Assembly: GCA_008933995.1 (NCBI GenBank)
Contig: WARS01000032.1
Coordinates: 2,435,001 to 2,499,000, forward strand
Origin: Datnioides undecimradiatus
Taxonomy: Eukaryota > Chordata > Actinopteri > Lobotiformes > Datnioididae
Reading direction: 5' to 3'
DNA: 64,000 bases
Shown: positions 1 to 12,231 of the stretch, in pieces
Position numbering within the stretch: position 1 is the stretch's first letter
How the letters are laid out: each line of letters starts with the position of its first letter
Notes under the pieces: generated by a model
What the model was told of the DNA's origin: nothing
The model's database searches: none
The model's input: only the letters and a program-made list of their open reading frames with translations
Position numbers and translations under genes: made by a program

Positions 1-246
1 TTCTCCGACAGGTTGATAATCTATAGAGAATGTACAAAGAGGCCAAGTTATCACAAAGATCATAGGTTTAACACTTTAACACTGATTCCACATTAACATG
101 AGTGAAAGATGAACTGTGCACTCTTGAGATCAATACGCTCATGTCAATATCACATGAAAGTCCATCAGCCCTGACATCAATACTCTTTGCACTTTGATAC
201 TTGACTTCAAGGTGAGGAAGCTAGCAGCACACAACTGAGCACTGAC

Positions 247-396
247 CAGGTAATTATCTGCATGCTTGGACTTGAGCATTCGTGTGACATCCTTCAAGTT
301 GTGAGAGTAGATCTCCTCCGAGCAACCCCGAGGGAAGGACACAGCGATGATGCGTTCTGTGATATACGTCAGGTCGAGCTCATATCCCTCCTCCAT
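247..396 (-). CDS. tns3: tensin-3, first coding exon (partial gene)
   Basis: This is the first coding exon of a tensin, an adaptor at integrin focal adhesions that binds actin and carries an N-terminal PTEN-like phosphatase/C2 module. The exon runs from an acceptor at 414 (AACAG/GAAGCC) to a donor after 247 (CTG/GTCAGT). The ATG at 394-396 opens 50 codons, ending in phase 0. The peptide begins [15 protein letters not shown] and continues through [13 protein letters not shown] and [11 protein letters not shown]. This matches the N terminus of tensin-3 (human begins [15 protein letters not shown]) better than tensin-1, which has extra residues before it. Later exons lie beyond position 1, outside the window. 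Six in-frame codons precede the ATG in the exon without a stop, so a longer isoform cannot be excluded. The homology is secure. The choice of tns3 over another tensin rests on recalled sequence. Confidence 0.9.
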
Positions 397-1035
397 CCTG
401 AATCTTGGGGCTTCCTGTTAAAAATAACGAAGCAGAGTCACAGGTGGCTCAGGGATTATGCCTAACCATTCCCACTTTAAGCAAGTGACTTTGCTCAAGT
501 CAATATTTGACGGTCAAAGTCCTCAGCTTTAGTCATTGTGTCCAAGTTTCCCACAGATACCTTTAGAGAATGACCTCAGTTCCAGATTGTATGACAGAGG
601 GTGTCTTGTTTGCACAGAAACGGTCAACAGTGTGTGTCACAAATGTTGCACTGGCTGAAAACCAAAGAATATAGGGCTTTTGAATGTGTGAGAGATGATT
701 GCCACTTATCTCTGCTGCAAAAAGAGATGTGGTGCAGTGGTATCAAAAGCACCAGCAATCTAGTACGCACTGTCTGTCAGTCAGTCAGTGCAACAATGAC
801 AAAGACAAAAAAAAAAACTTTCAAAGAACTCCGGTTGAAACCAGTTGCTGTAAATCCCTGAGTGATGGCGTGTCCCTGTGACCTCATGGCCATGCACTTC
901 CTGCTGTGGTGGTCTGGAGGGAGCCTGTCTCACCACACCACATCCACAGACACATCCCTTATTCTCTTATCTAGTCATCTCCGTATGTTCTGTGCTGACT
1001 GTCAGACGGACAAAAGCAAAGTGTCTCTCTGCTAT

Positions 1036-1880
1036 CGCTAGAGCTGACACGATTAGTCAATAATTAATAAGTTAAATTAATATATTTGAGTTGCAGCCCT
1101 CATGAATAGGGCTCCGAACAATTTAACAGGCACCGCAAAAGTACAGGAATATCCTGAATCTTCAAAATCAAAAGTCCAGTTTTGGATTCATGTCCTAAAG
1201 ACTCTGATTGAAGATTTTCCAACTATTTAAAGGAAGGCAGAGTAGGCTAACAGTTGTAGAAGCACAGCCAGTGAAGCAAACTTAAATCTGTATAGATGAA
1301 TAGAGGCTAATTAGAAAAGTATTCAAATGAATACGAATAAAAATGTTCCTAGTTTGTTCAACACAAAGGCTGCACAGTGGCTATTAGTATTCCATTGATA
1401 ACTTAATATGTTATTTCTGTGTTTAATTTTTAATGTATTCATATTAGCATGTGATATGTACATATCACATTTTGAACTATGTGACACTACTGTTTGATTT
1501 TGTGATTTAGGTTTTGGGTGGCTTTGAAACTTCCTACCTTGTTGGCTCCCTTATGAAAAATGTATTATTTGTTTCTATTTTAGTTTTTAATTCTTTTCTA
1601 ATCTTTTATGTCAGAATTTAATCTTTATTGTCAAATAATTTGCTGATCATTTTTTCAATTGACAGTTTTATACGTAAAAGGTTAGAAAACACAGTGTGCA
1701 AGGGCCCAAAGTCACTTCTTGCTTTTATTGTCTGACAAAAGATATTCAGTTTACAATTAGGTGAAACAAGACAAAACAGCAAATTCTCATATTTGAAAAT
1801 CAGGAAACTTAATGTTTTAGAATTTCTATTTAAATCAGTTGATGAAAATCAACTAATTGTTTCAGCTTTAGTTCGATCCA
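1036..1880. repeat. Decayed teleost interspersed repeat, copy 1
   Basis: Two parts resemble a short non-coding repeat that I recall as very common in percomorph fish genomes. A terminal-like stretch at about 1036-1065 reads AGAGCTGACACGATTAGTCA. A body at about 1620-1880 contains AAAGATATTCAGTTTACAAT and AGCAAATTCTCATATTTG, and ends in a stretch like TTGTTTCAGCTTTAG. The two ends look like inverted termini, consistent with a non-autonomous DNA element. The roughly 550 bases between them are unexplained and may be an insertion or a second copy. I cannot give a database family name. Confidence 0.55.
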
Positions 1881-4800
1881 TGACAAAATCTGATATGTTT
1901 TATTCTAGAAGCATATTGTTATATTATCAATAAAGAAAAGCTTGAAGTAAAACTTAAATTAATCTTAAAGTTTGGACTGAGACAGTATTAGTGCATCTGT
2001 TCAGGCTGAAAAAACAGACTGATTATAGCTGTGAGTAGAATTTGGAAGAGATAACTGATCAACCGGCCCCGATAAATGTTTTAGATTCCCTACAAACACA
2101 AGCACACACTATCACAAATAGAATCGCACATTCTTTAAGCTGCCAAAGATATCATGATCCTTCTTGAACTCCAATTGTTTGTTGTGATTAAAACGATCCA
2201 TAGTCAAGAATGTGCCCAACAATTAAGTTTGCAGTGGCTGCAGGCTACAGCCCAACACTTTAACGGGGGCCAGGGAGGGAGCCATAAACCAGAGACAGTG
2301 TAGCCACAGCTTAAACCAACCCTCAGAGCGGAATGAAAGAGGCCAATGTGTATGAAGGGGTCATCACTCGGGGAAATGGGGCCGGGTGTTTTGTATGTGT
2401 GTGTCTGTGTGTTGTTGTGTGTGTTGAAGGTGGTAGTGGAGGGGGTTAGGGGTCCTCAGGAATTGTTGGGACTAATGGTGGGGTTATTATTTCCCCTGAG
2501 ACTCTGAGGAAAAACTGTTGACTAATGGGAAATTAATTAACAGGTCAGCTAGTACTTAGACTCTGTATATCTCCAGGGCAGGGGCCTGTGAAGAGGCTTT
2601 GTATTGTTTTGAGAGTGTTGCAGTACTCTGCTAACTGGAGATGGGAAAAGTATCTAACCAACCCTTAACCTCCATGTGACCCAGGGGTGTGAAAACTTTG
2701 TTAATTTCCTGCTGTAATGATCAGAAAGATCTGTTTAAAAGGATTTTAAAGTTTTCAGACTTTGGGAAACACATATACCTTGTGTCAGACTCTTAACTAG
2801 CCAGGCACAGAGACTTCCTCACTTGGCCCTCTTAGACCACAGCATGTTGTTTGTCAATACAATTTTGTTTTTTTGACATGCCGGTCAGCTGATTTTGTCA
2901 CCTTTAGACGGAGCCACACTAGCTGTTTCTCCTTGAATCCTGCCTTCATGCTAAGAGAAGCTAACCAGCTAGCAGGGTTACTAGTGTATTTATCCAAAAG
3001 TGAAAACTACTTAATAACTAATTTTAGAAGTAATTTCAAGGCAACTAAATTAAAATAAACAAACATTCCAGCTAATTCAAATAAAGGATACGGGATGCAT
3101 AAGGATGCAGTAAAGTAGCCAATATATTCCATTATAAAACAAATCCTAATGTTTCTAAATATGAACTTGAGGATTATCAATTTGAAAATATTTTTTCAAG
3201 CACAAAAGTGCAATGCAGCCACCAGTATCCTTTTCTTACTACACCTTCATTTCTCCCACTCATCAGTCAACTTGCTCATGAGCAACTTGCCCCAGCACGC
3301 ACAAAAGATAATTGGTCTTTAATTTGCACTGGCTGCTTTTGTTCCTGGTTTGAGGCACAGCATTAGCTCACAAAGGCAGAATAAGCAGTGCCAAGGAACT
3401 CAAATCCCGAGCCCACCCATGGCACTGTGAGAGCAAAGCTGGTAGAGGAGTGGGGTAAGCCAGGAGAGATTCGAGCAAACGGGTTGCCAGGTCTACTGTG
3501 GGCAAGCTATGACAGGTTTACTAAGGTCAGGATGTTGGGGGATTAGGGTGTGTCTGGCTCCCCCAGCTCCAACCCCTGCAGGTAAGAGCTTGACTAGGCT
3601 GCGTGGGTGCTGTCAGCCACGTTCACACATGCATGACCATCACTTGTGATCGGCGCCAAATGCCTTTCTTTCAATTACCCAGAACAACGCTGAAAATAAA
3701 TTAATCAAACATTCCATTTATGAGTAAAGGCATATTACAGTGCTGGGATGAAGCCTGTTTCTATTTCAGGAGCCACACCCTTCACTTAGCCTACACCGTA
3801 TGGAATCTTCCATTTTGTGTAAGCAGGTGGACCAGGAGATGAAACAGGACGGCATTACATTATAGAATGTAAACTGCAAAGGCGACCGTGTCAAAATCCA
3901 TCAGTTAGTCAGACCCTAAGGGTTAAATCATGGCCTAATCATGTGAACAGTGACCTCATAGTTGTTTTCATTTTTGAGTCCACTGTGGTAACAACATTTG
4001 GCAAAAACGCTGCATGCCTGTCTGTTGCAAATTGTCTGCCGAGCCTGGGGTTGAGCCATGGCAACCCAACTCCATTTACGCGAAAGTTTGTTTGTATGAG
4101 ATTAGGCTGGTTGCTACATGTCTACAGGCTCACTGACTGTATTTTCCATTAGCAATTTCAGTGTGGCCATCCTCATGCAGATTGCTTTTACATATTTGTA
4201 CAAACCAGTGGAAGAAGAAACACAGTTACTGAGAGTCTAAGTCTAGTTTTCACCAAATAATAGACTCAAACCTACCTAACTGATTAAAACATATTTAAAT
4301 TAAATGCTTGCAAATTATTAAGAGATGCAAAGTGTTTTGGATCAATTGAAAACAACTAAAATGTTCACAAACATTACAGCGCCACACATATGAAAGCAAT
4401 CAAGGCATCCCATCCCCCCATTCACGCTCCAAAATCAAGCTGAATTGCTTCTTTTGGCTCAAGCTTCTAGTTTATGATTGACACATTGTGGCAATGGCCT
4501 CCATTTTGTTAAAACTTAAATATTATTATAGGTCCATTAAACTGAAATGAAAAATGAGTGCACTGATACTCCTCACTAATAGGAGAAGAAAAAAAACACT
4601 TTTCCAAAAAAGCACCAAACCCCCTGATACACATCAACCCAAACGTTATCTGGTACAGACTGCAGTGCTGCTTCAGCTCCACTTCGAGCTCAAATTCAAA
4701 GTGGGGTGATAAAGCTCATCCAACCCAGCATGTAGCAACTGGCTCTGTTGCGCAGCTATGGAAAAAGCAGCTATACATACATTACACTGCTGTCTCTTTG

Positions 4801-6798
4801 GGAGACTCTGTTTGTCTGCAAACCTGAGTAACACCTAAAGAGTCATAAATGCTTCAGGAAGTCTGGCTGCCTGCAGGAGGACTGAAATGTTTTTTTTAAA
4901 CTTAAACATCTACTAAAACTAGCTACATTTCTTTCTATTAGCTTCATTTCTTTGTTTGCCCTCTTTATGAAAAGACCTATTCATGCCTGTTTACAGCTTC
5001 ATCTGATGACAGGAGTTGTCGAACCACAACAGATTAATTTCTTGTTTCTTTGACCTTGTCCTCTGGCTGAAGCCCCCCCCCCCTGCCGCAAGTTGGTATT
5101 TAGCATTCACATTTAATAGCCACCTAATAACTCTGATACCATCAGCTTCACTGTTCCAAACCTCCTTGTATTCATACCTGGCACAAGCGTGTGCCTCATA
5201 CTGTGGGATAATATGTCCACAGTGACATAACAGGCTGGTTGTAGGGCCCAGAGAGGGACAAGGCCACAGTTTGTTCTGGCCTTTTCCTGTCAGGGGCTCT
5301 ATATGTTTGTTTGTGGCTTTGACACCCTTTCACTGCTGAGGAACTGAAATAAACAAAACCATGAGAACTATTGAAAAGAAAGAAAGCCACGGGAGGGGGG
5401 CAGCTGGGTATTTTTAGTAAGTTTATTTAGTAACCCTGGAACTCTAACATGTATTTGTCCCACATTTTCATGAGATATTTTGAAGGGAATAAAAATGACA
5501 GCCCTGGCTCTGAGCAAATCTGCGCACCCTTAAGGCTCCTAAAGTACTCCCTAATTACAGTTTTCTATCCCAAGGTCATAGTGGAATGCGTTCCAAAATG
5601 GATTACGTTCCCACTCTCACTCTCTCATTCCCTCCATCTCCTCCTTTTCTTTCTGCTCTTTCTTGCCATTCTTTCCCCCTTTATTACTTGCATTCTCTAG
5701 GTCTCCTTCTCTCAGTTTAATGGCTTACACATGTCAGCCAAGTGGCCGTGGCACTGCTGTGACACAGTGAAATGCCCCAGTGCTCCGTCCCATGCTGTTC
5801 CTCCCAGGGTTAGATCACAGTGTTCTGCTTACAGTACACAACCCCAAGCCTCTGCCAACCCACCTGTCTAAACCACACTATCAGGGTCCCCATTCATCAG
5901 TCGCTCTGCCAGCCCTTTGTAATTGCCGACTGTTATCAGGGAGAAAAAACTGACACTTTGGGTTTCTGACGCACATTTATTTTCGCCTTGAGGGACAGAT
6001 ATTGTTAAGAGGACTCTGACCTCAAAATAGAACCACCAACAAAAACTATAATTGCCAGTTCAAAAATGTTTCTCCTGTCTCTCTGGGTCTGTAATTAAAG
6101 CTAATCTTGAAAGAGTTTTGCCTGCAAAATGTTCGGAACAACCTGCATAGTTTATGTTGCTTGAAGGGAAGGTGCGCGGGCGGGTGTAAATGCAGGTGTG
6201 CATCTGATTTCCAAGCAGGGAAAGGGAGGGATGTTCAGGTGAAGAGGGCTGTAGCTGCTGTGATGTAAGGAGGCTTGTACATGTCATCAACAATGGCTGC
6301 CTGAGAAACACAGCCCTCAGGTCACAAATACCACGCAGCAGCTGTAGCTCAAAAAATAAATAAAACAACAAAAAAACCCAGACAAATTATGCCATTCTGA
6401 TTGTCTCCATCATTTAGCAACCGACACACAGTGAAAAAGGAACAACAGGCTTGTCTCTTTTGGAGGACTGTAGACAACTAGGTACAAGTCTTCTATAAGA
6501 ATGGCCCCATATGTTTCACATTATAAAAGGTCTCCAGTACAGCATAGCCCACAACAGCAAGGAACCCCAAATTACAGCCACTGAAAAACACAATTCATTG
6601 AGGAAGACATTTAAAAGCTAAAAAGACTCACAGAGGTCAAGCCAAGCTTTAGGGAGTTCAGTTCAAAGGCCATAAATAACACTCTTTCTGATTGAGAAGG
6701 AAAAAAAACATCACAAGATCTGTGCTTGCACAGTTTGAATGAGTCCCTTCTCTGTTTTTAGAGTGCTGCTGAAAGAACTGGAGCTCACACACACACTA

Positions 6799-6824
6799 AC
6801 ACACACACACACACACACACACAC
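6799..6824. repeat. (AC)13 microsatellite
   Basis: Thirteen uninterrupted AC units, preceded by a shorter interrupted CA run from 6786. Confidence 0.95.
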
Positions 6825-7065
6825 CCCTGGTTTAAGTAGGACTGAGAGCCAAAATAAATACAAAGAGCAATGCGCTGTTTTGCACTCTAAAAAAAATGAA
6901 CAAACTCAGTTAAATGTGACTGAGCAAAGGGCTCAAGAGAAGGAAAAAAGGTTAAGAGGTAACACAGAGTCTTAGTTTAATCCTACTTTTAAAGTACTGA
7001 CCAGTTCGACTTTAAACCCCCCTGCTCATGACTGCCCGGGGAAAAGTTTAGACACCGTGCCTTAC

Positions 7066-7600
7066 CTTTTAAAGCTGAAAGCGAGTACTTTAATTCTTCT
7101 TCTTCTTCCCCTTGTGTTTCTCTTTGTAAGTCAGAGCTGCTGAAAGAGAAAGAGTGGAGTACAGTCCTGATCAAAGAGCCCTCAGCCCGTCATACAGGCT
7201 TAATGCAGGCTGAGAGGCTCATTTTCCTCTGCTGGAATCTGCTCTCAGGTTGATCACAGCCCGCTTCTGTGAGTTCACTGTCCCGCCTGCACCCGGTGCT
7301 CTCCCCGGTGATTTTGCTGTCGATGGTACAAATGTAAATTTCGCTCGGATCCTGGGCTGCTGCCTGTTGCTGCTTCTGCTGCTTGCTGTTGCTGCTTAGC
7401 CCCCCCAACACACTTCCTCCAGCCCAGGCTGCCGATGCAGCCGCCACAAGTCCTGGCATGGGATAGTCCTCCCACTGCGCCGCCAGGGCTGCCTCGGTTG
7501 TTCCCTCCCCCTTCTACTACTACCGCCCTCTCTGTGTCCTCCTCCCTCTGCCTCTCTCCATTTGTTCTCACGTTTATCCTTCACACGCAGACGTCGACCT
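7066..7600 (-). promoter_or_regulatory. tns3: Candidate tns3 first (non-coding) exon and promoter
   Basis: This segment is richer in C, G and CpG than its AT-rich surroundings. It ends, read on the minus strand, in a strong donor at 7066/7065 (AAAAG/GTAAGG). A TATA-like string (CATATAATG) lies on the minus strand at 7622-7630, a plausible distance upstream of a start near 7595. No frame shows recognisable protein homology, and CTG/CTT-type low complexity generates the Gln/Ala-rich frames seen here. Its position upstream of, and on the same strand as, the tns3 start-codon exon makes a 5' UTR exon the simplest reading. It could also belong to an unrelated non-coding transcript. Confidence 0.4.
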
Positions 7601-7656
7601 CCTCCAGTCATCCCGACAAAACATTATATGACAAGAAAATAGACCTATGGCAGTAG

Positions 7657-8409
7657 TAGTAACACAGTTGTTTTTGGCACTAAGGAAATCAATCACAATG
7701 AGGTCTTAATTCTTAAAGTTATACTGGCGAGGAAAAATACGGGTAGACGTTACGAATGAAGTAACTTCTGATTCTGTCCATATCCCTCAGGATGCCTGAA
7801 TCAGAATTTATCTAGTATATCAGATGAGATATAATGGTGGCTCTAAAACCACAAATGTAATGCCTATTATGTATGTTTATGATTGTGTTCAAAATCTTTT
7901 TTTAAATAGGTTAATTTATTTAATTTAGATTCAGTGGTACAACTATATTATAGGCCATGCATGTATATGTAGGCAGTAGAGTAGGATTTACCCTATTTGG
8001 CCTAATGCACTCTCTGAGACTGATGACTTTTTGGTTCTAATTGTCACGAGAATTATTATATTGACAGGTCTATAGTACTCAAATGCCCCGTTCTCCAGTG
8101 GTGCCTGGACACAAAGTCAGATTATCTTTAGGCAAGAGGAGAGCTTCATATTTTTTTGTTTGCTATTGAAATGTGTTCACACATGTATGGACCATGATAA
8201 TCATGTATTTTTGGTGGATATCCTTTTCAGTGTATTATTTCCAATCTGCTAATATTATACTATGACCAAAGTGTAATTTTTTCATGTCTTTGTTGAAATG
8301 TAAAATGTGTCCAACAAGCAGCTGTTAAGGAAGGAAAAGCAGTGCCATCCACAGGTAACAATAGATACTGCTTTTGAATGAAGGTTGTATTTTACATTAG
8401 CATCTCCTC
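7657..8409. other. Short AT-rich spacer between tns3 and dsp
   Basis: Less than 1 kb separates the candidate tns3 start from the dsp polyadenylation signals. I see no gene or recognisable repeat here. Confidence 0.5.
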
Positions 8410-8430
8410 ATATAGTGAGTTGTTTGAGCT

Positions 8431-8507
8431 TTTATTACACAACACATACAGTTTGTAAATAATGCAGAAATTAATGAATCAAAATTCTTGTGATAACTTT
8501 ATTTTAT
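8431..8507 (-). terminator. dsp: dsp polyadenylation signals
   Basis: On the minus strand, AATAAA hexamers lie at 8502-8507 and 8497-8502 (overlapping), with another at 8431-8436. They are 500-580 nt downstream of the dsp stop codon. This implies a 3' UTR of about 0.5-0.6 kb, ending near 8475-8485 or near 8410. Which signal is used cannot be told from sequence alone. Confidence 0.6.
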
Positions 8508-9009
8508 TTGGTTGAGAATAACATTGTAGTAAGAGGGATTTTTCATAGCTGATCATTTCTTTGTCAAGTCAGCACTTAAATCTTAAGCTAAATCTCAGCA
8601 TATGCAATTGAGACCAAAGGTTTTTCTAAAAAAAAAGAAAAGAAAATACACATGAGACAAACTGCAAAAATCTAAGAATACAAAATAGCTAAATTAATTA
8701 TGACTTCATGCTACAGCTAAGGACAACAAGCATATTTGTTAAATTGTAAAAGTCATTACATTAAAAAAAGCTTTCATTCAACAATATGCATTAGGATAAT
8801 AGCATTAATCATACTCATGCCTTAAGTTTAATATTGAAACACCAAATCACCAAAAACTGCAAACCATTAAAATATGTAAGTGAATTTAGAATCGTGTTCA
8901 GTATTTTAACAAAACTCCCAAAATCTTTTAGGTATCAGAAAAAAAAAACTTTAGAAAAGCAAGAAACTGCTGGTAATCATCTAGTTTCATTCTTTCTCTA
9001 TGCTGTGTA

Positions 9010-12000
9010 TTAAGAATGAGTGTTGGAGCTGTAGGTGGTACTGCTGGAGGAGAAGGTATAGCTGAAAGTAGAGTAATCCACACTGCCTCTACGGGATCCA
9101 CTCCTGGAGCCAGTAAGGGAACCAGCCCTGGACCCAGAGCGAGATCCTGGGTTAGAGACATTGTAAGGGCTGCTGATTCCTTTAGAGGATATTGAGGAGG
9201 CCTGCAGCATCTTCATACCATTGCTTTCCTCCACCATGCAACTGTCCATAGCTTCTTTGTAGGAGATCTTCAGTTTCGTCTTGGGACAAGTCAGATTCTT
9301 CTGATGGTTCCGTGTATCCTGAAGCTTCTGGGCCGACTGACCATCAAGCCATCCTTTGCGGATAGCCTCCTCAATGCTGATGCGACGTCCGAAGCCAGGC
9401 TCTATCAGGCCTCCTGTCAGGTACTGAAACTCCAGAAATCTCTGACCAGCTTCATAAGGCAGCCATGACTCCTTCACTGCCTCTGCTGCAGACATCCTTC
9501 TTTTAGTCTTCACATCCTCAAAACCAAGGAAGGCTTTCTGGGCAGGTTTCAGCTTAGAGGCCAAGCTTTCATCAATGATGCTCTGGTGGACAGCATCCTG
9601 CAGTGACAGTCTCTCACCAGTGGAAGGGTTGATAATGCCACCTGTGCATGCTTGGGCCTCCAGCAGTCTCTGTACTGTAAGAGTGTCAACTATGCCTCTT
9701 CGGAGCCCTTCAGGTATAGTAATTTTCTCCAAAGTCTCTGTGTCAAATATAGCTGCCACAGGGCTCTGATCATCAAACATCTCAGGAGGAGAAACAGTGA
9801 TAGAAATACTGCTTAAGCGTTTACGGACAGTAGGAGAAGATGGTGCAGCCTGGGTGGGACTGCTGCAGGTAACCATGTCATCAACACTGCTGGCTGCAAT
9901 GGTCATCTCTGTGCTGCTAGTTCTGTTAGTAATTTGGTCAGCAAACTGGGTCAAGGTTAGCGTTCCAGCCCGATACTGATCATAAGACTTCTGGTCAATT
10001 ACACCACGGTCCAAACAGTCCCTAATGTCATACTGAGTCCCAGTTTTCCGATCCACAATCACCAAACGTGCAGACCCATCAGAACCCTGGATAGTTATTT
10101 CCTCCCACTCACACTCCTGCTCCGACAGGTCCAGGAAAGTGTCATAGTCAATTAGCTCCCGGTGATAGGCCTCCCTCACTGACATCTCCAGCCCAGTGTC
10201 TGGGTCAACAATCACAACCCGCCTCTTGCGAAGGACATTGGTACGACTCTCCTGTGACTTCTGGGGCTTCTTCTTGTCTTTGAGGGGCAGAAGTATTAAG
10301 CCTGTTTTTGCATCTGTGATACATCTGTCTTTTAGCTGAAGATATGTTAGATTCTCCTTAGTGTTGGGGTCAAAGAATCCTTTTGTGTCATCACCTTCAT
10401 AAGTGAGGATCTCATTCATCTCCTCATCAAAATACCCCCTTTTATAGGCAACAGCGACATCAATACGGTGGCTCTCTTTGGGGTCAATAATCCCACCGCT
10501 GGCAATTTGGGCCTCAAGAAGACGGATTCCATGACCTTTCTCAATAAGATCTTTCTCAATAGCCTGGAAGAGGGAGATTGTCTTTCCTGTGGAAGGGTCT
10601 TTGTATCCAGTTACAGCCTTCTCTGCAGACAACAGCTTATTCTTAAACTCCTTTCCTACCAGGCCTCTCTTTGCAGCCTCTTCTACTGTCAAGAAGACAT
10701 TGTTGACTGGATCAACAATGAAGCCAGAAGCAGCTTGAGCCTCCAGAAGCTCCAATGTGGTTCCTCTCATGAGCAGGCCCTCCTTCATGGCCTGATAGAA
10801 AGGCAGTGTTTGATCTTTGGCCTCATCATAAATCCCTGCAATGCAGGTAGTGCCATAGAGATAGGACTTTAACTTGTCTTCAATTTCTTTGCTTGTGAGC
10901 TTGCCCTGGTTGAGCTTCTGCAAATCAGTTTCATCTAGTAGTTCAGAATTGATGAGCTCTGTAACAGAGACTTCTCCACGAAGACCCTTCACTGTCATGG
11001 GCTTTTCTGGACCACGGAGGAGAAGCAAGCCAGCAACTGGTTCCACTGTACACTTTTTCCTAAGATCATTATAGCTTATCCTCTTTTCTGTCTCTGGATC
11101 CAAGTAGCAGGTGGGTTTTTTGTTCAAAGCCCTGTAGAGGTCCTCATCAATAAGATTGCGATCCAGAGCCAGATCTTTTGGAAGGAATACACCCAGAACA
11201 GGGTCCAATATGCCTCCAACAGACTCCTGAGCCTGCAGCAAGCGGATGGTTGTGTCTTTATCTATGCGTCCCTGTTTGTAAGCTTGACCCATAGATAACA
11301 CTTTGCCAGTATATGGATCTTTAAAGCCTGTGCTAGCAGCTTCGGCTGTCACCAAAGTGTCTCTGTCTTCGGTGTCTACAATACCTCTTGAACAGGCTGT
11401 ATCCACTGGCATCTTCTCATTAAATGCAGGATCCACTATGTAGCCTGTTGCAGCTTGAGCTTCCAGGAGCATGAGAGCACTCTTTGGGCTGAGAAGTTTT
11501 TTGTTTTTGGCTTCAGTGAATGGCATTTTTCCTTGAGAACCTGTCGTCATGCCAGCAATGATGCCTGTCCCTTTTAGATTAAGCTGGATGTCCACAGCTA
11601 CCTCATCCACTGTCTTCTTTCCTTTCAGGAGCTGGTCAAGGGTTGATTTACTTATTATACCACAGTCGCAAAGCTGGTGGGCTGTGACTTTGCGGCGCAC
11701 AGCATCAAATGTCAGCTTGGACGGATCGATTGTTGGGACCTTCTCGTCCGTCTGGGTCTGCCTGCTTAGAGAGCTAGGTCTCTGCTTCAGTCTCTGTATC
11801 TCTCTCTCAAGGGCATCTCTCTTGAGAGCCAGGTCTGCTGCCTCCTTTTCAGAGATCAACAAACGGCTCTTGTACCTCTCCTCTACACTCTTAAGCTCCC
11901 TCATGAGCTTCTCAATCTCATTCTTCAGAGACAACCTTTCTCGATCAGCCTTGTCTCTGTCTGATTCAGACTTCCTGATTTGGCTGTCTTTCAGCTCAAA

Positions 12001-12231
12001 CTGACTCTTCATGTAGCTGAAATCCTTGATAATGGCATTGTTTTCATCCTGCAGTCGCTGTTTGTTGCGGATCTCAGTCTCTAGTGTGAGCTTGATGCGG
12101 GTGAGTTCTTCTTCTAGACGCTGTTGACGGGTCTTGTCCTGCTCCAACAGTTTAAGCTTGGATAACAAACTGTCCCTCTCACGCAGCACTGCACTGTACT
12201 GGCTTTGGGACTCGTGTGCCAACATGGATGT
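9010..12231 (-). CDS. dsp: dsp exon 24: end of rod, plakin repeats, GSR tail
   Basis: This last exon enters at CTCCTCAG/ACATCC in phase 0 and runs 1074 codons to TAA at 9010-9012. Residues are numbered in the full protein. The rod ends by about 1800. PRD-A spans about 1815-2010 ([10 protein letters not shown] onward). PRD-B spans about 2054-2300. A linker at 2307-2404 carries [13 protein letters not shown] and [15 protein letters not shown] spans about 2464-2664, with [12 protein letters not shown] and [15 protein letters not shown]. The tail at 2668-2692 has repeated GSR units and RRGS, the motif that is phosphorylated and arginine-methylated in mammalian desmoplakin and tunes filament binding. 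Domain order and length match the mammalian protein closely. Confidence 0.97.
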   Translation of the reverse strand, partial: TSMLAHESQSQYSAVLRERDSLLSKLKLLEQDKTRQQRLEEELTRIKLTLETEIRNKQRLQDENNAIIKDFSYMKSQFELKDSQIRKSESDRDKADRERLSLKNEIEKLMRELKSVEERYKSRLLISEKEAADLALKRDALEREIQRLKQRPSSLSRQTQTDEKVPTIDPSKLTFDAVRRKVTAHQLCDCGIISKSTLDQLLKGKKTVDEVAVDIQLNLKGTGIIAGMTTGSQGKMPFTEAKNKKLLSPKSALMLLEAQAATGYIVDPAFNEKMPVDTACSRGIVDTEDRDTLVTAEAASTGFKDPYTGKVLSMGQAYKQGRIDKDTTIRLLQAQESVGGILDPVLGVFLPKDLALDRNLIDEDLYRALNKKPTCYLDPETEKRISYNDLRKKCTVEPVAGLLLLRGPEKPMTVKGLRGEVSVTELINSELLDETDLQKLNQGKLTSKEIEDKLKSYLYGTTCIAGIYDEAKDQTLPFYQAMKEGLLMRGTTLELLEAQAASGFIVDPVNNVFLTVEEAAKRGLVGKEFKNKLLSAEKAVTGYKDPSTGKTISLFQAIEKDLIEKGHGIRLLEAQIASGGIIDPKESHRIDVAVAYKRGYFDEEMNEILTYEGDDTKGFFDPNTKENLTYLQLKDRCITDAKTGLILLPLKDKKKPQKSQESRTNVLRKRRVVIVDPDTGLEMSVREAYHRELIDYDTFLDLSEQECEWEEITIQGSDGSARLVIVDRKTGTQYDIRDCLDRGVIDQKSYDQYRAGTLTLTQFADQITNRTSSTEMTIAASSVDDMVTCSSPTQAAPSSPTVRKRLSSISITVSPPEMFDDQSPVAAIFDTETLEKITIPEGLRRGIVDTLTVQRLLEAQACTGGIINPSTGERLSLQDAVHQSIIDESLASKLKPAQKAFLGFEDVKTKRRMSAAEAVKESWLPYEAGQRFLEFQYLTGGLIEPGFGRRISIEEAIRKGWLDGQSAQKLQDTRNHQKNLTCPKTKLKISYKEAMDSCMVEESNGMKMLQASSISSKGISSPYNVSNPGSRSGSRAGSLTGSRSGSRRGSVDYSTFSYTFSSSSTTYSSNTHS

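Larger units (their letters stand above)
415..7065 (-). other. tns3: tns3 intron 1 (inferred)
   Basis: This stretch lies between the tns3 start-codon exon and a candidate upstream non-coding exon. I see no open frame here with convincing homology. It holds a decayed interspersed repeat (about 1036-1880), a TG-rich patch near 2395-2425 and a CA microsatellite at 6799-6824. If the upstream exon is not part of tns3, this is simply 5' flanking DNA. Confidence 0.5.

Noticed and set aside
7190-7656. Overlapping Gln/Ala/Gly- and Pro-rich frames near the candidate tns3 first exon
   Set aside because: Several frames on both strands stay open because of low-complexity GC-rich sequence. None has homology, so they are not called as genes.
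10468-10872. A 134-codon plus-strand frame inside dsp exon 24
   Set aside because: Shadow of the plakin-repeat coding strand, with no independent homology or splice support.
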